Assembly (NCBI GenBank): GCA_036971475.1
Contig: JBAIZL010000006.1
Span: forward strand, 64,308,398 to 64,372,397
DNA length: 64,000 nucleotides
Reading direction: 5' to 3'
Origin: Prosapia bicincta
Taxonomy: Eukaryota > Arthropoda > Insecta > Hemiptera > Cercopidae
Part shown: piece by piece, positions 63,812 through 64,000 of the stretch
Layout of the letters: each line of letters opens with the position of its first letter
How positions within the stretch are numbered: the stretch's first letter is position 1
Notes under the pieces: generated by a model
Database searches by the model: none
What the model was told of the DNA's origin: nothing
Seen by the model: the letters and a program-made list of their open reading frames with translations, nothing else
Program-made: the position numbers and the translations under genes

Positions 63812-64000
63812 GTTAATATATTACTATGTAAGTAATTTTATCCACCATTAAGTGCAATAATTTTACCTTGAGTGATGAGGCACCTTTCGGTCAATTGACC
63901 ATTGTCGAATCACTGATGTTTTTCTGTTGTAGATGTTCGGTCTGTGAAGTTGGTGTTTGTTGATGTTACACGCACTTTTTCTTGATCTGTGTGTATGATA
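63808..64000. mobile_element. Second copy of the F8 inverted-repeat element, cut by the window end
   Basis: It begins GAAGTTAATATATTACTATG after a (TA)n tract and follows 62176-62300 closely (GTAATTTTATCCACCATTAA). The F8 motif lies on the minus strand at 63914-63871 with a six-pair stem I (AGTGAT/ATCACT) and GGTGCC. After ~63918 the sequence leaves the first copy (TGTTTTTCTGTTGTAGATGT). Confidence 0.6.

Noticed and set aside
1..64000. tRNA or rRNA genes
   Set aside because: No cloverleaf with proper A and B boxes and no rRNA-like conserved segments were seen on either strand by eye.

Overview
The window is AT-rich arthropod-type nuclear DNA, probably insect. It has no bacterial gene organisation. 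It holds decayed non-LTR retrotransposons with RNase H, Penelope-like elements (PLEs) with a GIY-YIG domain, DNA-transposon derivatives, minisatellites and long (TA)n tracts. Species cannot be fixed from the sequence alone. Host coding content looks minimal: one candidate two-exon gene on the minus strand (48594 down to 46798) and two candidate terminal exons on the minus strand (24667-24428 and 59126-58981). Everything else with a recognisable protein signature belongs to mobile elements.

Layout. 0-4 kb: a PIF/Harbinger relic (2257-2895) and an RNase H-encoding LINE fragment. 5.4-6.8 kb: a 54-bp minisatellite with a seven-unit higher-order repeat. 8.7 kb: a short TIR element. 9.3-12.5 kb: a 68/69-bp satellite with two subfamilies. 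12.6-13.5 kb: a ~165-bp tandem repeat split by a PLE. 13.7-14.5 kb: PLE palindrome and a dispersed repeat. 15.8-16.3 kb: an ~85-bp minisatellite. 18-21 kb: nested hAT MITE, PLE and pogo-like remnants. 24.4 kb: host exon. 27.9-28.6 kb: foldback repeat. 28.85-34.9 kb: a complete LINE with both ORFs open, a 39-nt poly(A) and a 15-bp target-site duplication. 35.8 kb: hAT MITE with a perfect 8-bp duplication. 37.8 kb: tiny PLE insertion. 38.8-40.5 kb: 5'-truncated LINE. 41.3-42.5 kb: long PLE relic. 43.0-43.9 kb: Tc1/mariner-type foldback. 44-50 kb: dispersed repeats around the candidate host gene. 50-53 kb: two PLE families. 54.6-55.0 kb: RTE-like LINE tail. 56.8-58 kb: three PLE palindromes. 59.9-60.7 kb: LINE RNase H fragment. 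62.2-64 kb: microsatellite-bounded inverted-repeat elements.

The most interesting signal is a set of hammerhead ribozyme motifs spread through the PLE debris. At least eight sequence families (about twenty loci) share a CUGANGA-like core, a stem II, GAAA, a very short palindromic stem III and a complementary stem I. Several copies keep every core base. In the GIY-YIG PLE family the tandem UGA UGA stop codons of the ORF lie inside the CUGAUGA core. Many copies occur as inverted pairs, so either transcript strand would carry a ribozyme. PLE-associated small hammerheads with reduced stem III are known in the literature. What stands out here is the diversity packed into one 64-kb window, one extra nucleotide before stem II in every well-formed copy, and the stop-codon overlap.
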